From positions 2,291,001 through 2,355,000 of the forward strand of contig JAYKKI010000003.1 in the NCBI GenBank assembly GCA_039881145.1: a DNA stretch of 64,000 nt. Reading direction: 5' to 3'. Each line of letters opens with the position of its first letter. Within the stretch, counting starts at the first letter, position 1. Below are positions 1 to 12,943 of the stretch, in pieces. Source of the DNA: Druceiella hillmani (lineage: Eukaryota > Arthropoda > Insecta > Lepidoptera > Hepialidae). The notes beneath the pieces were generated by a model. The model saw only the letters and a program-made list of their open reading frames with translations. It did not search any database and was not told the DNA's origin. Position numbers and translations under genes: made by a program.

Positions 1-367
1 AGTAAAGTAGTGAAAGACCAAATAGAGATCACATAAAAAATGTAAATAATTCGGAATTAGTAACCGAACTAAATGATTTAAATCCAAAAAAACTACTAAT
101 TCCATCATTAATCGAAATTAAGTTTTTATTAAATGTGTCCTTAATAAATTGAAGATTGTCATCTTTAAAAAATGACCTAGTAAACAATAATAATAATACA
201 AACTTAAAAACGATTAATGTTGCGAAAAAAGCTATAGGAATAACAACTTTATAAATAAAGATTTTTGATATTGAAAAGAACGTTCATGTTTTTGTGATAG
301 ATTAAGGGAATTTTGATTATGACTTCTTGATTGCATATAAGAATTTCAACTAGTTCAAAATGAAATA
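1..367 (+). pseudogene. Ty3/gypsy Pol, aspartic protease remnant (5'-truncated by the window)
   Basis: This is the start of a decayed Ty3/gypsy polyprotein that continues to position 2952. Between about 130 and 360 the + strand reads, with stops and shifts, as a retroviral-type aspartic protease. The flap and C-terminal part can be seen as KAIGITTL, followed by a stretch ending in FDYDFLIAY that resembles the family's FxYDxLIG motif. The catalytic DTG/DSG lies in a damaged stretch and is not readable. The protease would release the Gag and Pol units of the retrotransposon. Gag is not in the window. Assignment rests on order, since an RT, RNase H and integrase follow directly. It is dead through multiple stops. 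Confidence 0.55.
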
Positions 368-1300
368 TTGTACATTATACAAAATTTATATAAACACGAT
401 GAGTATGTGGAGGTCCTAAAAACTATAAATGAAACAAATGTTAAATATAAAATAAACTTTAATGAAAACATGGAAAAGGTTAACATTTCTGTAAATCATT
501 TAGATCTTCAAAAGCAGTCAGTAATAGATGAATTAATAAATAAATATAAAATTCTCTTTGCTAAAGATAAATATGTTATAGGCATTGTCAAAGGCTATTG
601 AAGCTCATATTGATTTATTAACAGATAAATATTGTGTTAAAAGACCCTGTATTTGCACTATTGAAGATAAAAAAATAGAACAACAAATATCAAAATTGTT
701 ACAAAGAAATTTAATCCAAGAATCCTACAGCCTTTTCACAGCTCCAGTAACATTGGCTTTTGAGAAAGAGGAAAGAAGAAGATCAAGATTACGAATAGAT
801 TTTCGTGACATAAATAAGACTGTTGTTCCTCAATCGCAACCTTTCCCATTAATCGAGGATTTAATGGCAAAAACAAGAAACTGTAAATCATTCTCACAAT
901 AGATATAAATTCAGCGTTATGGTCAATTCGTTTGAAAATTGAGGATAACAAAAAACTGCGTTCATTATTTAAGAAAGATATTTTCAATGGACTTGCTTAC
1001 TATTTGGTTTAAAAACGTTTCTTGCTATTTTTCAGAGAATTGTAAGCAACATTCAAAGAAAACATAGGCTATCGAATTTCTCTGTGAATTATTCAGATAA
1101 TATTCTAATATTTTCTAAAACACTTGAAGAACACATCGAACATTTATCACTGTTATTAGAAACAATTTCAAAGGAAGGATTTAGATTAAAATTTTCAAAA
1201 TGTAATTTTGCACAAGACTCTGTAAAGTGTTTAGGTCATACTATAAAAAATAAAACAATTACTAAAAATAAATCAATTTAAAACAATTACTACTGAAGGA
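368..1300 (+). pseudogene. Ty3/gypsy Pol, reverse transcriptase remnant
   Basis: Reverse transcriptase domain of the same element, split over at least three reading-frame blocks: 368-601, 585-902 and 1084-1281. The first block is the protease-RT linker (LINKYKILFAKDKY). The second carries the RT fingers, with RIDFRDINKTVVPQSQPFPL typical of Ty3/gypsy. A shifted stretch near 900-960 continues as DINSALWSI. The third block has the palm motif as YSDN, where the family has YxDD, so the second catalytic aspartate is lost. The usual LxFxKCxF...LGH follow-on is present as LKFSKCNF and CLGH. Frameshifts, stops and the broken active site mark it as long inactive. The superfamily call is firm; the clade is not resolved. 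Confidence 0.9.
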
Positions 1301-1963
1301 TTATAATTTAATTGCTGTCAATAATTCCCCTGCTAAAGAAACACAAAAATTTGCACACAGTTTTTAGGAAAAAAATAATTTTTATGTAAAATATGTGCCA
1401 AACATATTAGTTACATTGGATCCTTTACATAATTTACTAAGAAAAAAACAAAAATTTATTGGTAGGAAAAATGTCAAGAATCCTTTAAAACAAAAAAACT
1501 ACTTTGATTAAACCCATATTAGCAATCTTTAATCCATATTTACCGATATGTATATTTATACAAATGCCAATAGTATTTATACAGACCCCAGAGGGCCTAC
1601 GTGCAATCTCGCAACGCAACCATAAGAGGATGGAGAAGAAAAACCTTGTGCATATTTTTTAAGAAAATTCGGTAACATCTAGAACAAAAGAAAAGCCATT
1701 TATCTATAATGCTTAGCAATAAAAAAACAGTAAAATATTGGCAGCACTGCCTCATAGGAAAGAAATTCACGGTTCCCTCCGATCATAAACTTCTAGGTAA
1801 GATGAATCTTAAGGCTGGAAAGGATGATGAACTAGGAGACTTGACATATACGTCGCAATTTAATTTTGAAGTAATATATTCATCACAAAAATACAACTTA
1901 GAAGCAAATAGTTTGAGCATAAATCCCGTATTAGGATCCTATGAAAATCAAGAAGAAAGTTAG
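1301..1963 (+). pseudogene. Ty3/gypsy Pol, connection and RNase H remnant
   Basis: This region follows the RT of the same element. The thumb/connection region can be traced in fragments, including YVPNILVTLDPLHNLLRKKQKF-like residues around 1390-1460 with shifts. An RNase H block lies at about 1520-1963. Recognisable RNase H residues are KYWQHCLIGKKFTV and SDHKLL, corresponding to the family's FxVxTDHKPL, and NLEANSLS, corresponding to NxxADxLSR. There the metal-binding Asp of the AD motif has become Asn (EANSLS). RNase H would degrade the RNA strand during reverse transcription. Several stops occur upstream of 1709. It is part of one decayed copy, not a separate gene. Confidence 0.85.
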
Positions 1964-2952
1964 AAAATTGTAAATTATCAAAATACAAAAATATACTAAA
2001 ATTCAAAGATAGAATACACTATAAAAAGGTTGGAGAAAGAGTAAAAATTTCACTGACTGAAGAATTTCGTAAAGAAATGATAAAAAATGTTCATAATCAT
2101 TACTACCATATCGGAACACAACAAATGAAAAATAAAACTGAACCATTCCACAAAGCAAAAAATTTAACTTATAACATAAAACAGTTTGTGAAAAATGTGA
2201 GATCTGCATAAAAAACAAATCTAGACAAAAATGTTAATTTGAACTTGTGTCTCACTTAGGTCCTGCTACTTACCCTTTCGAGATTGTATCCATAGATACC
2301 ATAGGTGTATTTGGAGGCTCACGTTCTACGAAAACTTATTTACACTTACTGGTACACCATTTTTAAATTGTAAAACTCAGAATTCAAGGGATTTTTTAAA
2401 GTTAGTTCAAAAAGTAACGTAGATAAATAAAATTGCATAATTCTCTAATATATAATCTGATCAATATCCAGGTATAAATTCAAAATATTTAAAAAAAATT
2501 TTAGGTCGAGAAAATATACCCATTACCTTCACTGCAGTAAATGTTCCATCTCTAATAGTTTTAACGAGAGATTGAACCACACGTTACGAAATAAAATAAA
2601 ATGTAAAATAAGTGAAACGAAAAATAAAGTAGTATGGACAACTATCGCTCATGAATGTACCAAAATATATAATTAAACTAAACATACTGTGACAGGATTC
2701 TCCCCAAAATACTTATTAGATGGAGAAAATATTGATACAATACCAGATGAATTAAAACCAGAAATAACACATGATGATTTAAGACAAGATAGAAAAATTG
2801 CATTGGAAAATAGTATAAAATCACATAATTATAATAAGAAATTATTTGACAAAACTAGAAAGGAGTGTGCTTTAAAAATAGGAGACTTTGTATTTATTAA
2901 AAATGGTAATCGGTTGAATAGAAACGGTAACAGAATAAAAAAAATTCTTTAA
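1964..2952 (+). pseudogene. Ty3/gypsy Pol, integrase remnant
   Basis: Integrase of the same element. The N-terminal HHCC zinc-binding region is visible around 2095-2225: NHYYHIGTQQMKN, then a frame change, then KCEICIKNKS. The catalytic core follows with the first Asp in SIDTIG (about 2285-2310) and the second near SDQYPG (about 2458-2475). The region of the catalytic Glu, around 2560, is followed by a degenerate ERLNHTL stretch. The C-terminal part is the open block 2689-2952 (GFSPKYLLDGENIDTIP, then KIGDFVFIKNGNRL), the GPF/GPY-type tail that follows the catalytic core in Ty3/gypsy. No LTR or polypurine tract is recognisable downstream, so the 3' end of the element is not defined. Confidence 0.85.
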
Positions 2953-5300
<2,348 letters not shown>

Positions 5301-7600
5301 ACAAACATGTCAAGAACCTAACCACGTGGAGATTCGGCATCAAGGCATATCTCCATAACAATTGGAGATTTCCAATCAGAAAATATACGAGAATTTGTGA
5401 GATTATGTTGTGAGTATCAACGCTATAGTCAGAAACATATCACTAATAGATCCAAGAAACTACACGCACATGCGTTAGAAGCCTAAACTAGAAAGAAAGT
5501 TTGAAATAACCTAGGTAGGCGTAAAATTTTCGCGGAATCTCAAAATGCAAAGGATATGTTCGCTGAAAAATGAATACAATGCAAGAGCTCTAAAATACTG
5601 GATAAGAATTACGGTGGACGACGGGTATCTCGACCCAATACTTTTCTCCGGTCTACCCGACTTAGATAAATCATTGATCATGGTTTTTGTATTAAGATTA
5701 GCACTAAATCGGCCAAGGCAAAGATTTTACAATACGTCAAAATAAAAAAAATGAACGAAAACTTTTGCTGTTATTCAATATTCCAAAGAGCCATGATATA
5801 AAAATAACGTAGGCTGTAAATGTAATACGCAACACAAGTTTCAAAGTAAGACTTCTCTGAGTATATACTAACCAACGATAAGCAAATATACCCTCATTTC
5901 CTCAAATATAATATCGAGACCAAAGAACAAACATACGCGGTCTGAAACAACTAAAAAAAATGGTGAAGGTAAATTAAAATCGCGTCAGTAAAAATTGGTT
6001 GTGTTCTCTACTGAAAGATAATATTTTTTTTTCAAAAACAAAACAAAATGCATTAATTTAATATTTTGCTGCATCTCCAACAAAATAAAGAAACCAAGAT
6101 TAGGAAAAAGGATTGGAAAACAAATTACCATTACACACCATACTGTGGCTGTCGGAAAAAGTGCAAGTTTACCAGAATATGTTTTTAAGAACACTCAGAT
6201 TAAAAAAGAACAATTACAGGCTTAGTATCAAAATAATGTCAAAGCAGTAGGGTTTTTAGTTAATATCCCGATGGAAGGGAGATAATAAAAGTGATTTATA
6301 TACTGATAAAACCATCTGTACATTCTCTCATCCAAAAGCTACAATGCCGTAAAGCTTATTATTTTCGTAGCCACACTTTGGTTCGTGAATACGTCCTCAG
6401 TCAGTTAAACATGCCAAATTATACAAAATATACAAACCTACCAGCTTTGTAAGCTAAATAATCTTATTTCAGAGAAATATTTAATACTAAATGTAATTTA
6501 AGATTCGTCAGCCCTTGTACGGATATCTGTTCATTCTGCTTACTGATGGGGGAAAAACTTGTCAAAGAACAAGATTTGCTGAAAAAAATAATTACATGGT
6601 TGTGAAAACGGTACTCTTTGAGCTTAAACATTTTATAGTTTATTAAAGAAGGTAAAAAATTGTGTAAAAGTTATAACTTGTAACTGTCCAAAAAATATGG
6701 CGTTGCCAAAACTGCCCCACCAGGCATCTTATTATAGACTGTAGTTATGCCTTTATAAGTTTACCATCGCTAAGGAAAGCTCTAAAGGAAAACTATTTAA
6801 AAACAATATTTTTGCTTATTTATGAATCGAAGACAGTTACGCGAAAGATTCAAATCCCATCGCATCTACCATTTATCATCAGTTTAAACAATTAAAATTA
6901 ACTAACATACATCCAGTACATTTGCTAACGAGTGCGGCAGAAAAAATAAAAATTCATTTATAATACGTTTGTTAAATTGTAATTTAACGATAAAATACGT
7001 AGAGCCGGCCATTCATATTTACTTGCTGACCGGATATTCGGAAAAAGTGAAAAGGAAATTAATAAATCAGGTATGATTATAAGTTCCACTCAGTACGAAG
7101 AACTAATTTCGAAGCAGTCAACCGTTATGAAAATTAGAAAATAATGTCTAGTTTATTATTGAAAAAAGGCTGCAGATTATAGAAAAAATTAGTAAGCCTC
7201 CTGCTCAATGTAGAATTACTTTATCAAATTGTCGAAGGTTCTATGTTAGTCGGACCAAGAAATAAAATAATGATGTTTCTGTGGAGGTTTGTATTATAAA
7301 ATAGTAATAGGAAAATACGAAAATATTTGCAAGAACAATAAGAATATTAATATGTTAAATCCCGAAGTCATTATTAATGGAGTTCCGTTAATGCAATTGA
7401 AAGTCAAAGACATTAAAACATTAGTATATTAACATTACGTAGATGAGGGGAATTAATTATCAGACCTATCAATTTATAAAAATATTTTCAATTCTAGTAA
7501 TAATCCAGAAGAAGCAGAAATTCTATAAATTATTAATTCGGTATTTGATTTACGTAAACTCCAAAAAACACCAAGGATTTCTTATTTAATTATACAGGTG
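5301..7600 (+). other. Unassigned region, possibly an old retroelement Gag/protease remnant
   Basis: Somewhat less AT-rich than its surroundings, with several short stretches that look protein-like on the plus strand. These are an open block at 5545-5745 (contains ALKYWIRITVDDGYLDPI), a stretch near 7358-7420 reading NPEVIINGVPLMQLKVKD, and NIFNSSNNPEEAEIL near 7485-7530. The last two resemble the region around a retroelement aspartic protease (a ligand-like INGV...L followed by an FNSS...EEAE tail), but no DTG, zinc knuckle or RT motif can be read. Multiple stops and shifts exclude a working gene. A very decayed LTR retrotransposon is the most economical reading, and it is unproven. Confidence 0.25.
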
Positions 7601-7689
7601 CCGCGAACTCTATCCGAAAAAAGGAGGTTGTTAAACAAGAAAAATATTGACATGTTAGATTTTTTATAAATAATAAAAGTCTATTGTGA

Positions 7690-7960
7690 ACATAGCTTAT
7701 GTTTTTATGGCTCGTGCCGCTCTGCGTTGCGGAGTGCTCGCCATTCGCCAGGTGACTCGTTTTGTCACTTGCAACGCTAGAATTGATGGTGGTTTTTCGA
7801 ACACGGTCAAAGGAATAAGCGGCGAGGCGAACGCTTAACATTATGTGTTTATGAGTTTTGACAATTACGCGTAGCACAATTGCTTTGTGCAGTATGTATG
7901 GGTTACGCTTGCAACTATGATTTCATAATTAAGGGCGCTTAGTAATTTTAAATACCGCAG
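7690..7960. other. GC-richer islet of unknown nature
   Basis: A block clearly richer in G and C than its neighbours, between decayed transposon fragments. The minus strand is open from 7877 to 7590. It contains SDKTSHLANGEHSATQSGT, which looks like ordinary non-repetitive protein or a translated repeat, but I cannot assign a family. It may be part of an unrecognised mobile element. Confidence 0.25.
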
Positions 7961-8134
7961 TTTACATCACAATATATTTGATAGTATTATTGTGTGATAT
8001 AATGGTATTTATCTATTTATAGTGCTGATCTGTGTATGAATGCTCGCCACTTATAGGTATGTTAATGTTTTGTAGTTACCTAAGATACAATAATCACTCA
8101 CCCATGATTGCCACGGACCTGCACAGATGATGTA

Positions 8135-8510
8135 TCAAATTATGACTGCGCTGATTTTTCCATGGCTTGAAGAAAAATAGGTCGTAAAATCACAAGGTTC
8201 GACACATTTTTGCACACTTTTTTTTGTTTGTTGGTAAACTCTATTAAATAAACAAATGTCTTGGTTAATGGTACTTTTAATTTTGTCAAAAGCAGCAGTA
8301 ATACCCGCACGTATCTCTATTTTGCTGTCACAGTCTTTCTTAAACACTAAGTCTTTAATAAATCCCCACACGAGGAAGTCCAACAGGGTGATGTCTGGTG
8401 TATGTGGAGGCCAACGTCCTATACGTTGGCCTCCACATACAAATCGACCTATTCTCTGGATGCAAACCTTCCGTTTAGCCTGTCACAGACTTTAACAAGG
8501 GAGTGTGGCG
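8135..8510 (-). pseudogene. Tc1/mariner-superfamily (IS630-type) transposase, C-terminal fragment
   Basis: The minus strand encodes the end of a DDE transposase of the Tc1/mariner superfamily. The readable order is RWPPHT (about 8400-8420), then PDITLLDFLVWGFIKDLVF, then a charged helix KIEIRAGITAAFDKI and the tail FNRVYQQTKKSVQKCVE. The motif WPPxSPDLTPxDFFLWG is diagnostic, and the Asp before FLVWG is the third catalytic acidic residue. A frameshift near 8420-8440 separates this from an upstream piece reading LNGRFASRE, matching the LNxxFPxRWIGR that precedes WPP in related elements. The N-terminal HTH and the first two catalytic residues are not found upstream. It is a dead fragment; no terminal repeats were seen. 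Confidence 0.8.
8399..8441. repeat. Perfect 19-bp palindrome with 5-nt loop
   Basis: Arms 8399-8417 and 8423-8441 are exact reverse complements around the loop CCTAT (8418-8422). The palindrome falls inside the transposase fragment, where the conserved GG..I.RWPP codons are themselves nearly self-complementary. Confidence 0.97.
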
Positions 8511-8879
8511 ACGCAATGCAACTGAATACAAAGAGATTTTGCAATCGACTAAATTAATAATTGACTTTGGCCTCAAATGCCCTCTTGCATACGAAAAGAG
8601 CGTGGCAACATATCATCCCTCTTTTCCCACTTGTAAATCCATGTTCATCCTTATTACTTATGTGTAAGATATAATTGATTTGCGATGTTCGAACAACTGG
8701 ACTTTAACTGGCAATAAGGTGAACGTAATGAAATATGTAAGGATTCGTGCAGACAGTTTTTCTTGAAATTTTTATCCTGCCATAATTTCTAAACCCTTTG
8801 AGATAATAAATTCCGGTTTTCACCAATGATCTACGTACAAATAGGAGATTCAGTGGTATACCTTTTTGGATAGTGGTTG

Positions 8880-9829
8880 CGGACACTCTTTATAACCAAT
8901 TTATTTTATTTATTTTTTATGAAATGATTATCTTGTCGGTTTATCGACACTTTCTAGATTCGTCCCTAACCAACCCTGACTAATATGCTAATAACAAAAA
9001 TAGTTAAGTCACAATAAATTATAAACATAGATGGCTAGGTCCACTATTTGGAAAAAAATGTAAATTATCCATCGGTAATCTTTGCAGATCTATTCTTTCT
9101 GAACACTGGCTGTACTCAATTTAATTTTAGAAAAAGGTAAATATTTTTATAAATCTTAATATTTCAATGTTGAGTTGGAGTTGGTTTTGTGTTATTGTAA
9201 AAGTTTTCTTTTTCATTTCGTGTATAAACCAGTCTATTGAATTTATCTTATTTTGTTTACAAACTCCTAATACAAACCTTTATTTTTTTCAAAAGTTACC
9301 TAAACATTTATATTAAAATTATGGGCTGATTACCAGCACTCTTGTTTTATTAAAACTGCAAAAAAACTTGAAGGTGAAAATAAAAAACTTTGATCATAGA
9401 TAAAATTGTTTAACCTTTAAGTATCAACGTGCCGTTTGAATTACATAAGTACAGATGTTAGGTTTGGTAGACCATCATGGTTCAATGTAAAAATTACCAG
9501 GTTTTTTTACTTTTTATGTACAAATTTTGCTTATCAAAATTAGTCATATATCTATCATTGCTGAAATTAAGTCAAATATAAACATTTTCAGATATTTCTT
9601 ATATTTCTTTGGATTTATAACCACAGAGTAAGTTTTATTGAGAAAATAATTTACTTTTGGTTAACGTACACTTAGTTTTAATTATACTTTAAACAAATGT
9701 GAACAAAAACCAATTATTATTATAGTTTTATAATTATCTAAAATATCATAATAAATAAAATATTAAAATCAGCCGCTTTATAAAAAATCACAATTCGTTA
9801 ACATAGGAACTTTCACTAATTACAAACAA
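8880..9829. other. AT-rich intergenic stretch
   Basis: No gene, RNA or repeat recognised on either strand. Confidence 0.5.
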
Positions 9830-10420
9830 TTTCGGCAAACAGGCTTACTTTATTGAAACACACGTGTTTCAAACAAGTGTCACGTTTGTAGGCAGTTATA
9901 CATTTCAGATTATAAAGGTAGATGTGGCACAGTTTTCTGGATTGAATATCCTCTGATTCAATGTCTGGCCTTGGATTTTCTGGTACTTGAGGTCTAAGAA
10001 CTCTTTTGATCGACGAATGCTATTCTCTTGGAAAACGTATATTCATGAAGCGGCGTTACATGAAAGAACGACTAAAGATCTTACCAAAATATTGACAAAA
10101 TACGATCGGTCTCTTTCTTTCGCACGCAAATGCATATTACACAGCATTTATTTTACTAAGGTCTAAGGTGCGGGAAAACTCCGCCATTCAATAATGTCAT
10201 GTTCGTCGACTACTGTCTTTGTCGAGTTGTAATATGATATTATCTCCGGTTTATTATTATGTTTCCTCACTGTGATGCATCGACGATAGAAGAAGAATAG
10301 TCTTATTTTTTTACACATGAAAAATAAGCGTCATGTCTTTCGTATAGCCGTACACCGTGGAACCATCTTGACGATTTTTTACGGTAGAAAATAAGGGGTA
10401 TTTCGCCCTTATTTTACTTT
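9830..10420 (-). pseudogene. piggyBac-superfamily (PGBD4-like) transposase, C-terminal fragment
   Basis: The minus strand carries the second half of a piggyBac-superfamily transposase in several frames. From the top it reads NKGEIP (about 10405-10420, the family's NKREIP), then a damaged stretch matching the KK...LLLSSMH region. Next is KPEIISYYNSTKTVVDEHD (about 10190-10250), where the last catalytic Asp is kept. After a damaged W-P stretch come RPQVPENPRPDIES (about 9955-10005) and a terminal cysteine-rich segment with C..I..Y..K...Y.RDTC (about 9845-9930), a decayed form of the family's zinc-binding tail. It is clearly distinct from the IFP2-like copy at 41565-44039 and much older. The N-terminal half is not recognisable upstream. 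No TTAA-flanked ends were found. Confidence 0.7.
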
Positions 10421-12440
10421 AAAGTACATACAAACGTCAATCATCTTTTTTGAGCTCTTGAATATATTGTACATTGTTGTACCCTATGTCAGCAATAATG
10501 TTTCGGTTACTAAAATGCAAGTCACTAGATAATCTGAATACACATTGAATGGAAACCTGAAGTATATTTTCTTCTACCTGAAGTATATTAACTTCGTACA
10601 ATAAAGATGATGACTAAGAGTAACCAAATAAATTTAATATTTGCAATGTATAATATTTAACAACCATCTGCCTTCTACTATCAATTTCACTAATTTCAAA
10701 ATGTTTAAAAGATTTTGTACTAATTTAAGTAACACTTTCAAAATAATTCGTTACAAATTTTTACTAAATTTTAAATTTACTATACATTCGTGACATTATA
10801 TTAAACATGGTAACAACCAGATCGGAAATTTTATAAATGTCATTTATTTCTATACCATTTACAATTATGAATATGCGGATTGTGAATATAACAGGTTAAT
10901 AAATATAAAATTTTGAATTTAAAAATTAGAGATGACATAAATAGCAATTAGACTTAATAGATATACTAGCGTAATTAGTTGTTACTGAGTACCGAATACA
11001 TTAAACTAAATATGTTGTATGTCTCAAAAGCTTTGCTTTTCTCTCTAGGATATAATTAATAGAATATTCTTAATGTAAAATTAAACATTGTTTTAAAGAT
11101 ATAATAATGCAAAATCGTTCTGTTTTTATTTTAAAATAAACCACTCAAGATGAAATTTAAGTGCAAATATTCTAGTTTTAAGATTGCAGTAATTTTTTTT
11201 AAGTGCTCTCCTTTTTTTCATGATACAGCTTTTGAGAAACATTTGTTATTATTTAGGCGGACACACGTGTAAATGAACTGGATAAGGTTTCTTAATTTTT
11301 TAAATTTTTTTTTGCTGTATAAAGGATTATAATCATCTTCATGCCTGGTCCTTAAATTATTCTTCATTTTAATAGCTGCGTGGTTTTTGGGTGAACAATT
11401 TTTATTACAAATATTTTATTACATTTGATGTATTCTGACTCACCAAGTAAAACTGTATATTCAAATTACACGAATTATTTTTTTTCATCTTTATATATAT
11501 ATACAAAATTACTCTAACTGAAATAATGCTCCCTAAGGAATTAAAAATTGTGTTAAAAAAATAATGCTTATTGCATTTATTCGTAATAAGATATTAATCG
11601 ACCAAAAAAAACTTTCACCAAAATGAGACAATATGTGGATAACACTAATATAAATGTGACACAATCACAATTTGATATTAAATCAACAAACCTCGTATTG
11701 TGTCACAAAGAGTATTTAAAATTTTTGCATCAAGAATAGCAAGCAGAATTTTTCGAGTTATAATGGACGTAGAATAATAAACTTCAGATTCTGAGCTGTC
11801 AAACATCGTATATATAATAACGGAATTAACACGGCAGTGATCTTTCTCTACTCTTTAGGAAAAATCTCCCTCCCTGTGCTCAAATTTGTATTTACATATT
11901 AACTCAAATCGACCTCATTTACTAAGTACATTAATTAATTGGTCTGCATGCTTTTATTTTATTTTAAAGTGGTCAGCTCGTGGAGATCGACACTTCTATA
12001 TAATTAATAATAGCGGAGACCTCTTGACTTATCTGTGGAACACATAACTTAATTCCTTATATTCTTATTCATATGTTGGGGCATTGTTGATGTATTATGA
12101 GCATATTAACATTTGTAATAAAAATATATAATAATTCGCAAGTTAGTAACTCCATATATAAATTGTAACATATTTAATATTCGTACATTGCTTGACAGGC
12201 AGGCTGTAAATAAATATTTAATTAAATAAATATGACATGTAATATAGCTTAATATACTTTTAATTTTTTCTCCCTTCAACAAATTTTAAAATAATCAGTA
12301 ATTTTAATTTTCCTAATACGTCCGTCTAAATATACGTATGAGGTAATAAAGCCAAAATTAAACGTAACTAAAACACACAGTTTGAATTAGATATGTTTTA
12401 CACCTATAAGGTCATAAACATAGAAGTTGGTTATGAAATC
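10421..12440. other. AT-rich intergenic stretch
   Basis: No gene recognised. The only structure noted is an 11-bp inverted repeat, TGTGACACAAT at 11655-11665 and ATTGTGTCACA at 11697-11707. Confidence 0.5.
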
Positions 12441-12446
12441 ATATAT

Positions 12447-12484
<38 letters not shown>

Positions 12485-12490
12485 TATATG

Positions 12491-12580
<90 letters not shown>
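12441..12580. repeat. (TA)n microsatellite joined to repeat A copy 1
   Basis: TA tract with TGTAAA interruptions, directly followed by the dispersed repeat at 12581. Confidence 0.95.
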
Positions 12581-12584
<4 letters not shown>

Positions 12585-12943
12585 GAGGATGCCATCAAGT
12601 CATACGCTACAGAATGGAATGACTGGGACCCTTCAATCAACATAGCGGGCATAACGTTTTACGTGCAACCCTTAACGGGAGTCGGATCCTTAACTTTAGG
12701 GATCCACGTCAGTACGGATAATATCTACCAAAGTTAATATGGTAACCTAGTAATAACTGATTCCAAAATGGTACTTACAGGTATTATAATTTTCATCTGA
12801 CCTGTTGCAAGTCAAATGTAATATTCCGTATGGCATTATTGAGTGACAAGTGGAATGATATTTCATGTATTATATGGTTGAAATAAAGGGCGTACTGTTA
12901 GCTGCGTACGTATATATTGAGTGAAGACAACGTAAATAAAAGA
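12581..12943 (-). repeat. Repeat A, copy 1 (dispersed repeat with a (TA)n end)
   Basis: About 360 bases, from TTCAGAGGATGCCATCAAGT to GACAACGTAAATAAAAGAAG, repeated in the same orientation at 16475-16800. Both copies have a (TA)n tract at the same, low-coordinate, end. Read on the minus strand the unit would therefore finish in a TA tail, as in some retroposons or microsatellite-associated mobile elements. The strand is assigned on that basis only. Copy 1 has a 33-bp segment (from ATACGCTACAGAATGG) missing from copy 2. It contains two nearby GGATCC sites but no coding sequence. Its outer edge coincides with the outer edge of the giant inverted repeat. Confidence 0.85.

Noticed and set aside
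12427..12652. Tyr-Ile repeat proteins on both strands (also at 3187-3414, 51889-52233, 59106-59366)
   Set aside because: They are translations of (TA)n microsatellites and have no coding meaning.
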